Positions 47,962 through 60,823 are shown, counted from the stretch's first letter. The stretch: DNA of 64,000 nt from Skermania sp. ID1734 (GCF_007489285.1 NZ_VLIY01000015.1:1-64000), one strand, 5' to 3'. Numbers and translations: made by a program. Notes: generated by a model from the sequence alone, not told the origin.

Positions 47962-49412
47962 CGGTCACCGACCCCACGGTCACGGATCCGACCAAAACCG
48001 CGCCGCTGACGCAGGAGGAAGCGATTGCTTCGCTCGGCCGATACGGCTATGGCTGGGCAGACTCGGATGTCGCGGGCGCAAGCGCACAGCGCGGTCTCTC
48101 CGAGGCGGTGGTCCGCGACATTTCGGCGAAGAAGAACGAGCCGGAGTGGATGCTGGAAAACCGTCTCAAGGCGTTGCGCATCTTCGATCGCAAGCCGATG
48201 CCGAACTGGGGTTCCAACCTCGACGGTATCGACTTCGACAACATCAAGTACTTCGTCCGTTCCACGGAGAAGCAAGCCGCGAGCTGGGACGAGTTGCCCG
48301 AGGACATCCGCAATACCTATGACAAGCTGGGCATTCCGGAGGCCGAGAAGCAGCGGTTGGTCGCGGGTGTGGCCGCGCAGTACGAGAGCGAAGTTGTCTA
48401 CCACCAGATCCGTGAGGATCTCGAGTCCCAGGGCGTGATCTTCCTCGACACCGACACCGGCCTGAAGGAACATCCGGAGATCTTCCGGGAGTACTTCGGC
48501 AGCGTGATCCCGGCCGGGGACAACAAGTTCTCCGCGCTCAACACGGCGGTGTGGTCGGGCGGCTCGTTCATCTACGTGCCGCCGGGCGTGCACGTCGACA
48601 TTCCGCTGCAGGCCTACTTCCGGATCAACACCGAGAACATGGGCCAGTTCGAGCGGACGCTGATCATCGTCGACGAGGGCGCCTACGTGCATTACGTCGA
48701 AGGCTGCACCGCGCCGATCTACAAGTCGGACTCGCTGCACTCGGCGGTCGTGGAGATCGTCGTCAAAAAGGGTGGGCGCTGCCGCTACACGACCATCCAG
48801 AACTGGTCGAACAACGTCTACAACCTGGTGACCAAGCGGGCGAAGGCCGAGGCTGGCGCGACCATGGAGTGGATCGACGGCAACATCGGCTCGAAGGTGA
48901 CCATGAAGTACCCGGCCGTGTGGATGACCGGGGAGCACGCCACGGGTGAAGTGCTGTCCGTGGCGTTCGCCGGCGAGGGTCAGCACCAGGACACCGGCGC
49001 GAAGATGCTGCATTTGGCACCGCACACGTCCTCGACCATCGTGTCGAAGTCGGTGGCGCGCGGCGGTGGCCGGGCGTCGTACCGCGGCCTGGTTCAAGTG
49101 CACAAGGGTGCGCACGGGTCGCGCTCGACCGTGAAGTGCGACGCGCTGCTGGTGGACACGATCAGCCGGTCGGATACCTACCCCTACGTCGACATTCGCG
49201 AGGACGACGTGACGATGGGTCACGAGGCCACCGTTTCCAAGGTGTCCGAGGACCAGCTGTTCTACCTGATGAGCCGCGGCCTCACCGAGGACGAGGCGAT
49301 GGCCATGGTGGTTCGCGGTTTCGTCGAGCCGATCGCCAAGGAACTGCCGATGGAGTACGCGCTCGAACTCAACCGCTTGATCGAGCTGCAGATGGAAGGA
49401 GCGGTCGGCTAA
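47958..49412 (+). CDS. sufB: SufB, Fe-S cluster scaffold subunit
   Basis: SufB is the scaffold of the SufBCD complex on which new Fe-S clusters form. The 484-aa protein contains [35 protein letters not shown], the beta-helix core with [18 protein letters not shown] and FFYLMSRGL-type C-terminus ([18 protein letters not shown]). It has no intein, whereas the M. tuberculosis gene is interrupted by one; the residues around the conserved Cys of VEGCTAPIY are continuous here. ATG 47958 overlaps the sufR stop, and sufD starts immediately after the stop. Confidence 0.97.
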   Translation: MTVTDPTVTDPTKTAPLTQEEAIASLGRYGYGWADSDVAGASAQRGLSEAVVRDISAKKNEPEWMLENRLKALRIFDRKPMPNWGSNLDGIDFDNIKYFVRSTEKQAASWDELPEDIRNTYDKLGIPEAEKQRLVAGVAAQYESEVVYHQIREDLESQGVIFLDTDTGLKEHPEIFREYFGSVIPAGDNKFSALNTAVWSGGSFIYVPPGVHVDIPLQAYFRINTENMGQFERTLIIVDEGAYVHYVEGCTAPIYKSDSLHSAVVEIVVKKGGRCRYTTIQNWSNNVYNLVTKRAKAEAGATMEWIDGNIGSKVTMKYPAVWMTGEHATGEVLSVAFAGEGQHQDTGAKMLHLAPHTSSTIVSKSVARGGGRASYRGLVQVHKGAHGSRSTVKCDALLVDTISRSDTYPYVDIREDDVTMGHEATVSKVSEDQLFYLMSRGLTEDEAMAMVVRGFVEPIAKELPMEYALELNRLIELQMEGAVG

Positions 49413-50621
49413 GTGACTGCACAGAACGTGGCGGTCGCGGCTGAAGCGCGCCCAGCTGTCAACAAGGGTGAGGTTTTCACGTCGTTCGACGTGAGTGCCT
49501 TCGAAGTTCCGTCGGGTCGCGACGAGGCGTGGCGGTTCACTCCGCTGCGTCGCTTGCGCGGGCTCCATGACGGCACCGCGGTCGCCAATGGTGAAGCCAC
49601 AGTGGAGGTTTCCGACGTTCATGGCGTTGCCGTGGCGACGGTGGATCGTGCCGACACCCGGCTCGGCGAGGCTGGCGTACCCGCCGACCGGGTTGCTGCT
49701 CAGGCATATTCGTCGTTTACGACAGCCACGATCGTCGAGGTGCCCAACGAGGCCACCATCCGCGAGCCGATCGTCGTGACCGTCACCGGTCCCGGGGCGG
49801 ACAAGGTGGCGTTTGGCCACCTGCAGATCCGGCTGGGCCGCTTCGCCGACGCGACGGTGGTCATCGACCAGCGCGGCAGCGGCACCTACGCGGAAAACGT
49901 CGAGTTCGTTCTGGGCGACAGCGCGCAGCTTCGCGTTGTGGCGGTGCAGGATTGGGCCGACGACGCCGTGCACACCGCGGCACAGCACGTCAAAGTCGGC
50001 CGCGACGCGATGTTCCGGCACACCAATGTGACTTTGGGTGGCGACTTGGTGCGGATCACCGAAACCGTGCACTACGACGGGCCGGGTGGCGACGCCGAGC
50101 TGCTCGGGCTGTACTTCGCCGACGCCGGTCAGCACTTCGAGCAGCGACTGCTCGTGGATCATTCCAAGCCGCACTGCAAGTCGAACGTGCTGTACAAGGG
50201 TGCGCTGCAGGGCGATCCCGGCTCGGACAAACATGTGTCTGATGGTCGTTCCGCAGGCTCCACTCCTGACGCCCACACCGTGTGGATCGGCGACGTGCTC
50301 ATCCGCGCCGAGGCAGAGGGCACCGACACCTTCGAGGTGAACCGCAACCTGGTGCTCACCGACGGTGCCCGCGCCGACTCGGTGCCCAACCTCGAGATCG
50401 AGACCGGCGAGATCGTCGGCGCCGGCCACGCCAGCGCCACCGGGCGCTTCGACGACGAGCAGCTGTTCTACCTGCGCGCTCGTGGCATTCCCGAAGATGT
50501 GGCGCGCCGCCTGGTCGTGCGCGGCTTCTTCCACGAAATCATCAACAAGATCGCGGTCCCGGACGTCCGCGAACGCCTCGAGGCAGCCATCGAGGCCGAA
50601 CTGGCAGCGATTGGAGCCTGA
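49413..50621 (+). CDS. sufD: SufD, Fe-S assembly scaffold partner
   Basis: SufD pairs with SufB and SufC; it shares the right-handed beta-helix fold. In the 402-aa protein FEVPSGRDEAWRFTPLRRL is the typical N-terminal signature, and HTNVTLGGDLVRITETVHY, HKPHCKSN-type segment (DHSKPHCKSNVLYKGALQG) and DEQLFYLRARGIPEDVARR mark the conserved C-terminal half with the scaffold His. GTG 49413 directly follows the sufB stop; sufC begins 5 bp after its end. Confidence 0.96.
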   Translation: MTAQNVAVAAEARPAVNKGEVFTSFDVSAFEVPSGRDEAWRFTPLRRLRGLHDGTAVANGEATVEVSDVHGVAVATVDRADTRLGEAGVPADRVAAQAYSSFTTATIVEVPNEATIREPIVVTVTGPGADKVAFGHLQIRLGRFADATVVIDQRGSGTYAENVEFVLGDSAQLRVVAVQDWADDAVHTAAQHVKVGRDAMFRHTNVTLGGDLVRITETVHYDGPGGDAELLGLYFADAGQHFEQRLLVDHSKPHCKSNVLYKGALQGDPGSDKHVSDGRSAGSTPDAHTVWIGDVLIRAEAEGTDTFEVNRNLVLTDGARADSVPNLEIETGEIVGAGHASATGRFDDEQLFYLRARGIPEDVARRLVVRGFFHEIINKIAVPDVRERLEAAIEAELAAIGA

Positions 50622-50626
50622 ATCAA

Positions 50627-52677
<2,051 letters not shown>

Positions 52678-52682
52678 GCGTC

Positions 52683-53114
52683 ATGCGAATGGAGCAGATG
52701 TACCAGGATGTGATCCTGGATCACTACAAACATCCGCATCACCGCGGGCTGCGCGAGCCGTTCGGCGCCGAGGTGCACCATGTCAACCCGACCTGCGGTG
52801 ACGAGGTCACCCTGCGGGTACGCATCAACAACGGCATCGTGGAGGACGTGTCCTACGACGGTCAGGGCTGTTCGATCAGCCAGGCATCGACATCGGTGCT
52901 CACCGATCAGGTGATCGGCGTGCCGGTCGGCGAAGCCCTCGGGGTCGTCGACGCATTCAACGAAATGATCAGCAGCCGCGGCACAATTGACGGTGACGAG
53001 GACGTGATCGGCGACGGCATCGCGTTCGTCGGCGTGTCCAAGTATCCGGCACGCGTGAAATGCGCGCTGCTGGGCTGGATGGCATTCAAAGATGCTGTAG
53101 GGAGGCATCAGTGA
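52683..53114 (+). CDS. sufU: SufU, zinc-dependent sulfurtransferase
   Basis: SufU accepts persulfide from SufS through a zinc-bound cysteine site. The 143-aa protein shows MEQMYQDVILDHYKHPHHR, HHVNPTCGDEVTLRV, SYDGQGCSISQASTSVLTD and PARVKCALLGWMAFKDAV, giving the three conserved cysteines and an Asp. It is somewhat shorter at the C-terminus than I recall for M. tuberculosis SufU. ATG 52683 follows GAGAGCCTGAGCG. It overlaps sufT by 4 bp. Confidence 0.96.
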   Translation: MRMEQMYQDVILDHYKHPHHRGLREPFGAEVHHVNPTCGDEVTLRVRINNGIVEDVSYDGQGCSISQASTSVLTDQVIGVPVGEALGVVDAFNEMISSRGTIDGDEDVIGDGIAFVGVSKYPARVKCALLGWMAFKDAVGRHQ

Positions 53115-53455
53115 GCGAGACGACCGACACTCAGCGCGAGAAGCTACTCGATGACATCGAGGAGGCAATGCGTGACGTCGTGGACCCCGAGCTCGGCATC
53201 AATGTCGTCGACCTCGGACTCGTCTACGGCATTTCGGTTTCCGACGACGAGGACACCGCCATGCTGGACATGACACTGACCTCGGCGGCGTGCCCGTTGA
53301 CCGACGTCATCGAGGATCAGTCCCGCAACGCGCTGGTGCGTAGCGGGATAGTCAACGATCTGCAGATCAACTGGGTGTGGGTGCCGCCGTGGGGGCCGGA
53401 CAAGATCACCGAGGACGGCCGCGAACAGTTGCGCGCCCTCGGATTCACGGTCTAG
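53111..53455 (+). CDS. sufT: SufT, MIP18/DUF59 family Fe-S carrier or maturation factor
   Basis: The 114-aa protein belongs to the MIP18 (DUF59) family, which helps hand clusters to target proteins. Visible are IEEAMRDVVDPELGINVVD, LGLVYGISVSDDEDTA, LDMTLTSAACPLTDVIED and INWVWVPPWGPDKITEDGR, with the conserved DPE and the Cys of the ACPL motif. GTG 53111 overlaps the sufU stop. It is the last gene of sufR-B-D-C-S-U-T, and its end overlaps the convergent secreted-protein gene by 4 bp. Confidence 0.94.
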   Translation: MSETTDTQREKLLDDIEEAMRDVVDPELGINVVDLGLVYGISVSDDEDTAMLDMTLTSAACPLTDVIEDQSRNALVRSGIVNDLQINWVWVPPWGPDKITEDGREQLRALGFTV

Positions 53456-53958
53456 GCCCGCGCTGAGTTCTCCCACCAGGAGTACAGCGCGTTCAGGTCG
53501 GTTCCTTGCGCTGTGCCGAGGAACAGTTTCTGATCGTTGGTCCACATGACCTCGTTCTTGCCTTGGTAGATCCCGCATGCGACTTGTCCGGCGGTTTGGT
53601 CGGGTGCGTTCTTGTAGTGCCACGTGCCCGGTGAGGTGTCCTGGCCGGGGCAGTTGACCAACTGGTCGTCGCCGGTGCTGCTTTGGAACCCGTAGGCGAC
53701 GTCTGCGGTGTTTTGATACAGCGAATACCGTGCTGCCGCAGCGCCGCCCGGATCGCTGTTGTTGAAGCAGTCAACGGTGGCGACGGCGCGGGAGGCGGGC
53801 GGATCGACGGTCTTGCAGGAATCGCTGCTGTAGCCGGTCGGAATCATCCCGGTCAAGTCATTGGCAGGATCGGCCTGGGCGACCGGCAGGGCAAGGAAGT
53901 AGAGGCCGGCGAGCGCCGTCGCCAGCAACAACTGCAGGAACCGCTTCGAAACGTTCAT
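53452..53958 (-). CDS. secreted hypothetical protein (168 aa)
   Basis: A signal peptide is clear (MNVSKRFLQLLLATALAGL, then YFLALPVAQADP with likely cleavage after QA). The mature part has four Cys residues (DSCKTVDPP, VDCFNNSDPG, VNCPGQDT, QVACGIYQG), suggesting two disulfides, and it ends in LNALYSWWENSARA. Similar Cys-rich ends with Trp pairs occur in extracytoplasmic regions of mycobacterial proteins, but I do not recognise a family. ATG 53958 follows CAGGAGTCC. Confidence 0.7.
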   Translation of the reverse strand: MNVSKRFLQLLLATALAGLYFLALPVAQADPANDLTGMIPTGYSSDSCKTVDPPASRAVATVDCFNNSDPGGAAAARYSLYQNTADVAYGFQSSTGDDQLVNCPGQDTSPGTWHYKNAPDQTAGQVACGIYQGKNEVMWTNDQKLFLGTAQGTDLNALYSWWENSARA

Positions 53959-54170
53959 TTCGGACTCCTGGGGTGTGGTGAGCTGCGGTTGCACATACCG
54001 CAAGCCGATTCGACAGCGAAACCCCCGACATGCGCGCGATGCGCATGGAATCGGCGCGTAAACCGGCGCCATCGGTCCCGGCCTCGGCCACGCATGAATG
54101 AACGGTATTCCGCCTGGATACGGCCTGCAATAGCGCCGCGAAATTGCCAACGGTAGCTACCTGCCGTAAC

Positions 54171-54181
54171 TTGTCAGACAA
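54171..54181. promoter_or_regulatory. TTGTCAGACAA palindrome, candidate FadR-type operator
   Basis: TTGTC and GACAA flank a central A, ending 14 bp before ATG 54196. This length, position and symmetry fit GntR/FadR autoregulatory operators. Confidence 0.5.
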
Positions 54182-54195
54182 CCTGAGGAGTTAAG

Positions 54196-54870
54196 ATGGA
54201 AGCGCTGACGCGGGTACCGCTTTCGCAGCAGGCGGCCCAAGCACTGCTTGATGAGATCCGCAATGGTCGCTGGGAAGTGGGGGACCAGATCCCTGGTGAG
54301 CTGGCCCTCGCGGCCGAGTTGAACGTGGGGCGATCCACCATCCGGGAAGCAATCCGTCAGTTGGCTGCCCGCGGCGTGCTCAGCTCACGGCAGGGGATCG
54401 GCGTGTTCGTGTCGTCGACGACCGGGATCGACGGGTGGAATCGGCTTGCCGAGATCAGCGCCATTACCGAACTGGTCCAGGTGCGCGTGGCCATCGAGTC
54501 GCGCGCCGCCGCGCTTGCCGCAGCCTGCCACCACCGGGACGACGCAGCGCGGATCCGCCGCGCGCTGGTCGTCCGAAACGGACTCGTCACCGCGGCTCCC
54601 GCGGAACTGGCGGGCGCCGACATCCGCTTTCACCGCGAGGTTGTCCAGGCCGCGCACAACTCGCTGCTGCTTGCGCTTTTCGACAGTCTGCAGCCACGGC
54701 TTGTCGAGGCGATGACCGAATTACTCGAGTTGATGCCAGCCACCCAGCAGGACGCGGACGCGCACGCGGCGCTCGTCGAGGTGATCCTCGCCGGCGATTC
54801 CCACCGCGCCGAGGCGCTGGCGCGCGATCACCTGCTCGGTGTCGCCAACGAATTGGAGTCGCTGCCATGA
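54196..54870 (+). CDS. GntR family (FadR-type) transcriptional regulator
   Basis: Residues about 8 to 75 are a GntR winged helix (GRWEVGDQIPGELALAAEL, NVGRSTIREAIRQLAARGV, SSRQGIGVFV). Residues about 95 to 215 are an FCD effector domain (RVAIESRAAALAAACHHRD, ADIRFHREVVQAAHN, AGDSHRAEALARDHL) with metal-binding Asp/His positions typical of the class. The 224-aa protein starts after TGAGGAG. It overlaps the ABC ATPase gene by 4 bp and should control it. Confidence 0.92.
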   Translation: MEALTRVPLSQQAAQALLDEIRNGRWEVGDQIPGELALAAELNVGRSTIREAIRQLAARGVLSSRQGIGVFVSSTTGIDGWNRLAEISAITELVQVRVAIESRAAALAAACHHRDDAARIRRALVVRNGLVTAAPAELAGADIRFHREVVQAAHNSLLLALFDSLQPRLVEAMTELLELMPATQQDADAHAALVEVILAGDSHRAEALARDHLLGVANELESLP

Positions 54871-55664
54871 GTGACACGGTGCTGTCGGTATGTGAGGTGA
54901 CCGTTGTGCGGCAAGGCCGTTCGCTCATCGAGGCGGTCAGCGTCGACGTGCGCCCCGGCGAGCAGTGGGCGCTGTTGGGTCCCAACGGTGCCGGCAAGTC
55001 CACACTGCTTGCGCTGTGTGGTGCCCGGCTCCACCCGACCAAAGGCACCGTAGCAGTGCTGGGGCATCGGCTCGGCAGGGTCGATATGCGTTGGCTGCGA
55101 ACGCATATCGGCCACGTCGATCCGCGTACCCGGATCGAGCCGTACCTCTCCGTGCGGGAGGCGGTGCTCACCGGGTTGCTCGCCGCGGCCGATTTGCCGA
55201 AGCGGTGGTCGCCGACTGCAGCCGAGAGCTGCCGCGCCGATGAGCTGATCGAGGCGTTGGGATTGGCGGCGCGTGCATCGAGCCTGTGGTCTGTGCTGTC
55301 GCAAGGGGAGCGCGGTCGCGCACTGATCGCCCGCGCGTTGATCACCGAACCCAGGCTGTTGCTGCTCGACGAGCCGACCACCGGGCTCGACCTCGCCGCG
55401 CGGGAAATCCTGCTCGGCATCCTTGCCGACGTGCGGTCATTGCGGCCCGAGCTGTCGTCGGTGCTGGTCACCCATCATCTGGAAGAGCTGCCGGCATCGA
55501 CCACGCATGCTGTTGTACTCGCCGGGGGCCGCACCGTTGCTGCGGGTCCGGTGGCCGAGGCGTTGACCTCCGAGACGGTATCGCAGGCATTCGGCCACCC
55601 GATTCGGATCGAACGGCGAAACGGTCGCTGGTCGGCTACCGGCGCCGAACCTGCTCGGGTGTGA
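54867..55664 (+). CDS. ABC transporter ATP-binding protein (orphan)
   Basis: The 265-aa ATPase has Walker A LLGPNGAGKSTLLALCG, signature VLSQGERGRALIARAL (Gln at the second position instead of Gly) and Walker B RLLLLDEPTTGLD, followed by VLVTHHLEELPAST. It resembles ModF/YdcF-like ATPases of the single-domain type. No permease gene is next to it, so it may act without a transporter or share one encoded elsewhere. ATG 54867 overlaps the GntR stop. Confidence 0.88.
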   Translation: MSDTVLSVCEVTVVRQGRSLIEAVSVDVRPGEQWALLGPNGAGKSTLLALCGARLHPTKGTVAVLGHRLGRVDMRWLRTHIGHVDPRTRIEPYLSVREAVLTGLLAAADLPKRWSPTAAESCRADELIEALGLAARASSLWSVLSQGERGRALIARALITEPRLLLLDEPTTGLDLAAREILLGILADVRSLRPELSSVLVTHHLEELPASTTHAVVLAGGRTVAAGPVAEALTSETVSQAFGHPIRIERRNGRWSATGAEPARV

Positions 55665-55667
55665 AAT

Positions 55668-56132
55668 TCATTGCTCGGCAGTCTCGACCACTGACTTGAT
55701 GCGATTCAGCGTGGCCGCCATGTTGTCGCGGTTGGTCTTTCCGCGCGTCCAACCGGCCACCAGCCAGTACAGCCGCAGCGGCAGCAGGTTGTGCAGCCGA
55801 AAGGATTCGGTGACGTTCGTGCCGTCGCCGTCCGGTTCGAGGTGGTAACTCCACGTGTTGATCGGCACGCCGCGCGGCCCGAGCACCGTGAAGGCGAAGG
55901 ACCGACCAGGTTCGCACTCGACCACACGGCACACCGTCGCGTACTTGAGTCCCCAGCCGTTGCGGTTCACGTGCCCGCGGAACTTCGCGCCGAGCGCCGG
56001 ACCGGTCGACTTGCCGACCCACTCCGCGCCGAAGGTTTCCGGGCTGAATTCGCCGACGCGGGTGACGTCGCTGATCAGCTCCCAAATCTGCTGCGGCGCA
56101 GCAGCCATGTGCACTGTGACGGAATCATGCAT
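55668..56132 (-). CDS. SRPBCC family protein (polyketide cyclase/dehydrase-like)
   Basis: The 154-aa protein starts MHDSVTVHMAAAPQQIWEL, then ISDVTRVGEFSPETFGAEW, the standard opening of SRPBCC proteins. VCRVVECEPGRSFAFTVLG and WSYHLEPDGDGTNVTESFR are further family-like strands, and the final helix is MAATLNRIKSVVETAEQ. It binds an unknown small hydrophobic ligand. It lies 23 bp after the Ku gene. Confidence 0.85.
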   Translation of the reverse strand: MHDSVTVHMAAAPQQIWELISDVTRVGEFSPETFGAEWVGKSTGPALGAKFRGHVNRNGWGLKYATVCRVVECEPGRSFAFTVLGPRGVPINTWSYHLEPDGDGTNVTESFRLHNLLPLRLYWLVAGWTRGKTNRDNMAATLNRIKSVVETAEQ

Positions 56133-56155
56133 GCCGACAACGCTACTCGACGTCC

Positions 56156-57067
56156 TCAGGCGCCCTTTCGGGCACGCGACGCCGACTTCTTGGCAGGCGC
56201 TTTCTTTGCGGTCGACTTGGTGCCCGATGCCTTCTTGGCTGCGGGCTTCTTGGCCGGGGCTTCCTTGGCCGTCGAATCGGTACGCCGGCCTGCGGCCTCG
56301 ACGCTGCGCTGCAGCGCCGCAACGAGATCCACCACTTCGGCGTCCTCGGTTTCCTCCTCTACCTCGGCCACCGGGATCACCTTCTTGCCACCGGAGGCGA
56401 TCGTCTCGTCGAGCATCTTCTGCAACTCGATCTGGTAGTCGTCGGTGTATTCGGAGGGTTCGAAGTCGCCGGACATGCTTTCCACAAGCGTCTCAGCCAT
56501 TTTGAGTTCCTGCGGCCGCGGCTCGGCCACCCCTTCGAGGGATTCGAACTCGGCCGCGCGAATCTCGTCCGGCCACAACAAGGTTTGCAACACCAGTACG
56601 CCGTCGCGGACCCGCAGTGCAGCCAGCCGGGTCTTCTGTCGGAGGGTAAAGTGCACCAACGCGGTCTGGTCGATCTTCTCGAGCGTCTTTGCCAGCAGCA
56701 CATAGGCTTTCGGCGTCGATGAATCCGGTTCGAGGTAATAGCTGCGCTCGAACATGATCGGGTCGATCTGTTCGGACGGAACGAACTGCAACACCGGGAT
56801 CTCGTGCTTCTCCGCGGCGGGCAGTTTGGCGAAGTCTTCGTCGGTGAGGATGACGCGCTCACCGTCGGGGGAGTCGTAGGCCCGGTCGATATCGGCGTAC
56901 TGCACCGACTTACCGCAAACGGAGCACACCCGGTCGTACTTGATGCGACCGCCGTCCTTGGCATGGACCTGGTGAAACCTGATGTCGTGGTCCTCGGTGG
57001 CGGTGTAGACCTTTACCGGGACATTGACCAGTCCGAAGGCGATGGAGCCCTTCCAAATCGACCTCAT
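56156..57067 (-). CDS. mku: DNA end-binding protein Ku
   Basis: Bacterial Ku binds double-strand break ends and recruits LigD for non-homologous end joining. The 303-aa protein has SIWKGSIAFGLVNVPVKVY, IRFHQVHAKDGGRIKYDRV, CSVCGKSV and AETLVESMSGDFEPSEYTD. Its C-terminal tail from about 265 is a lysine/alanine-rich repeat (PAKKPAAKKASGTK, AKKAPAKKSASRARKG) like the basic extension of mycobacterial Ku, which aids DNA binding. ligD is not in the window. The start overlaps the end of crtL by 4 bp. Confidence 0.95.
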   Translation of the reverse strand: MRSIWKGSIAFGLVNVPVKVYTATEDHDIRFHQVHAKDGGRIKYDRVCSVCGKSVQYADIDRAYDSPDGERVILTDEDFAKLPAAEKHEIPVLQFVPSEQIDPIMFERSYYLEPDSSTPKAYVLLAKTLEKIDQTALVHFTLRQKTRLAALRVRDGVLVLQTLLWPDEIRAAEFESLEGVAEPRPQELKMAETLVESMSGDFEPSEYTDDYQIELQKMLDETIASGGKKVIPVAEVEEETEDAEVVDLVAALQRSVEAAGRRTDSTAKEAPAKKPAAKKASGTKSTAKKAPAKKSASRARKGA

Positions 57068-58227
57068 TCCACCATGATGGTCGAATTGCGGCGATTAGGC
57101 GAGTGAATGCGGCGCCGCATCGTGGCGAAGGCGACGGTACGGCGCAGGTCCGCCGGGAGTGCCGCGAATAGGGCGGTCATTGCCGCCGCCGTCCCGCCGA
57201 GGCTGTACCGGTCGGACAGGTAGGCGCGCTGGTGGGCAGGCGACAAGGCGAAGAAGGCATCGAAAAATGCGGCGGTGCGCCCAGGTTCGAGACCCAGCAG
57301 GCTACGCAATCCCGCGCGGCGCAATGCCTGCACGGCGCGAGCGCGCGGGGGCCAGAGTATGGCGTGGGGATCGGCGCCGTCAGCCAACGCCTGAGCGAAC
57401 CGATCGGCAGCCTGCAATGACGCGGCCACGCTGTAGCCGGTACCGGGATGCATCAGTCCGGCGCGCGCCCCGAAAGCGGTCACGCCTTCAGGACCGGAGG
57501 GCGGCGGTTCGACGGCGATGCGCACCCGCTCGACCGGCTCGGTTCCGTCGACCGTCAAGCCGCGATTGCGCAGACGAACACCCAAGCGGCGCTGCAGCTC
57601 TCGTAACCCGAGCGCCGGGCGGCCAACCAGGTTCGTTTCCTCCAGCAGAACTCTGCGGTCGCTCAACGGCATTGCGTACAGAAACGACGCAGGATCGCCG
57701 GGCGAGGCGCCATTGTCGTTGCGCCAGTCCATGAACCACGCCTGCTGGCCGTCGAGCACGGGTTGCGCGCGGTCGGCGGAAACGATCACGCCGAACGCCG
57801 TCTGCTGGGCGACGCCAGGCCCGGGTGCGGCGCCGCGCGCGTCGATCACGTGCTGCGCGGACAGTTCGTCCCCGGAGGAGAGCGCCACCGTATGGCGGTC
57901 GAGTCCCACGGCCGTGGCGGCGTAACTGTCGGCGCCGTCAAGTGTGAGGCTGTCCTGCAAAGCGGCCGTGTCCAACACGCAATACGGCCTGTCCAGAGCG
58001 CGTCGCTGATTCGCCCACACCGCCGGGTGGGCGATCGTCTGGGCGATCACCGCCGGCGCGATCCAGGATGGCAGCTCGTCGAGCCAGCAGGCGTACGTCG
58101 GCGTCCACCGTCGCTTCGGGTGCGGATCGACCACGCTGACCCGCAGCCCGTGGCGCAGGCAGCGGTGCGCCAGTGCGCGGCCGGCGGGCCCGAGCCCGAC
58201 GATGGCGACGTCGGTGGCTGCGTTCAC
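57064..58227 (-). CDS. crtL: lycopene cyclase
   Basis: The enzyme closes the ends of lycopene to beta-rings, part of carotenoid pigment synthesis. The 387-aa flavoprotein begins ATDVAIVGLGPAGRALAHR (FAD beta-alpha-beta motif). AWFMDWRNDNGAS and LPLSDRRVLLEETNLVGRP (as YAMPLSDRRVLLEETNLV) match the lycopene beta-cyclase family, as do FGARAGLMHPGTGYSVAAS and LLGLEPGRTAAFFDAFFAL. No other carotenoid gene is in the window. Its last four bases overlap the ku start, an unusual pairing with a DNA-repair gene. Confidence 0.88.
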   Translation of the reverse strand: MNAATDVAIVGLGPAGRALAHRCLRHGLRVSVVDPHPKRRWTPTYACWLDELPSWIAPAVIAQTIAHPAVWANQRRALDRPYCVLDTAALQDSLTLDGADSYAATAVGLDRHTVALSSGDELSAQHVIDARGAAPGPGVAQQTAFGVIVSADRAQPVLDGQQAWFMDWRNDNGASPGDPASFLYAMPLSDRRVLLEETNLVGRPALGLRELQRRLGVRLRNRGLTVDGTEPVERVRIAVEPPPSGPEGVTAFGARAGLMHPGTGYSVAASLQAADRFAQALADGADPHAILWPPRARAVQALRRAGLRSLLGLEPGRTAAFFDAFFALSPAHQRAYLSDRYSLGGTAAAMTALFAALPADLRRTVAFATMRRRIHSPNRRNSTIMVE

Positions 58228-58317
58228 CTAACCACCCCACTGCCGCGCGGGGTTTTGCGGCGGCGCACCCCCCAGTGCCTGTGCGACACCGCAAAGAGGC
58301 GCGCGGCGGGGGTGGGG
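58228..58317. terminator. imperfect GC-rich inverted repeat between crtL and the SDR gene
   Basis: TAACCACCCCACTGCCGCGCG (about 58228-58248) roughly pairs with CGCGCGGCGGGGGTGGGGTTA (about 58300-58320), with several mismatches. It may be a hairpin terminator for the SDR gene, which ends at 58318. Confidence 0.3.
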
Positions 58318-59079
58318 TTACAGCCCACCGGTAGCGAGCAGCCCACCATCGACCCGCACGGTCTCGCCGGTGATCCACGACGCCGCATCCGACACCAGAA
58401 AGCCCACCAACTCGGCCACGTCCTCGGGCGCACCCAGGCGCTTCATCGGGTAGGGCCGAGCCGCTTCATCCTCGCCCGACGCGTAGAGCGCCGTCGCGAA
58501 CTGGGTCTTCACCACCGCCGGCGCGACCGCGTTCACCCGGATCTTCGGCCCCAGCTGCCACGCGAGCTCCTCGGTCAGCCGGATCAGCGCTGCCTTCGAC
58601 GCCGCATACGCGCCGATCACCCCAGTCGAGCGCAGGCCGGCGACACTGGCGAGGTTGACGACGGCGCCGCCGTGTTCGCCCATCCACGCCTTGTGCGCTT
58701 CCTGCACGTAACCGAGCGCGGCCACCACATTGACGTCGAAAATCTTGCGCACTGCGTCGAGGTCGGCGGTCATCAGGTCGCCGTACACCGGGTTGATGCC
58801 GGTGTTGTTGATCAGGATGTCCAGCGAACCGAACTCTTCGACGGCCTTCGCCACGGCGTCGGCGCGGGCTTGAGCGTCACCGGAATTGCCGGCCAACGCC
58901 TCCACCCGGCCGGGGTGGCCGAGCGCGGCCAGGTCGCTGGCGGCCTGGGCGAGCGGCTCCGGTTTACGGGCGGTGATCAGCACGTTCGCGCCGCTGGCAA
59001 GCAGGTGGGCGGCGATGGCCTTACCGATACCTCGGCTGGCGCCGGTGACGAGGGCCGTGCGGCCGTCGAGGTTGCTCAT
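58318..59079 (-). CDS. short-chain dehydrogenase/reductase
   Basis: The 253-aa protein has the SDR fold: cofactor motif TALVTGASRGIGKAIAAHL, NNTG-type strand (ILINNTGINPVYGDL), the catalytic Tyr-x-x-x-Lys in GAYAASKAALIRL with Ser in VNLASVAGLRS, and VRVDGGLLATGGL at the end. It resembles FabG-like 3-oxoacyl reductases but the substrate is unknown. ATG 59079 (MSNLDGRTALVTGASRG). It is divergent from the ABC-F gene. Confidence 0.93.
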   Translation of the reverse strand: MSNLDGRTALVTGASRGIGKAIAAHLLASGANVLITARKPEPLAQAASDLAALGHPGRVEALAGNSGDAQARADAVAKAVEEFGSLDILINNTGINPVYGDLMTADLDAVRKIFDVNVVAALGYVQEAHKAWMGEHGGAVVNLASVAGLRSTGVIGAYAASKAALIRLTEELAWQLGPKIRVNAVAPAVVKTQFATALYASGEDEAARPYPMKRLGAPEDVAELVGFLVSDAASWITGETVRVDGGLLATGGL

Positions 59080-59191
59080 GGGTGCGAACGTTAGCGGAGT
59101 CACCTGGCTGAGCGTCCGGGGAGTCTGCCTCCGCACGGTAAAATCGATGCTTCATGTGCGTTTCGCACTGGCATCGGTCAGGAGAGCAACT

Positions 59192-60823
<1,632 letters not shown>

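Noticed and set aside
47916-50534. 872-aa reverse open frame opposite sufB and sufD
   Set aside because: Antisense shadow; sense frames carry all Suf signatures.
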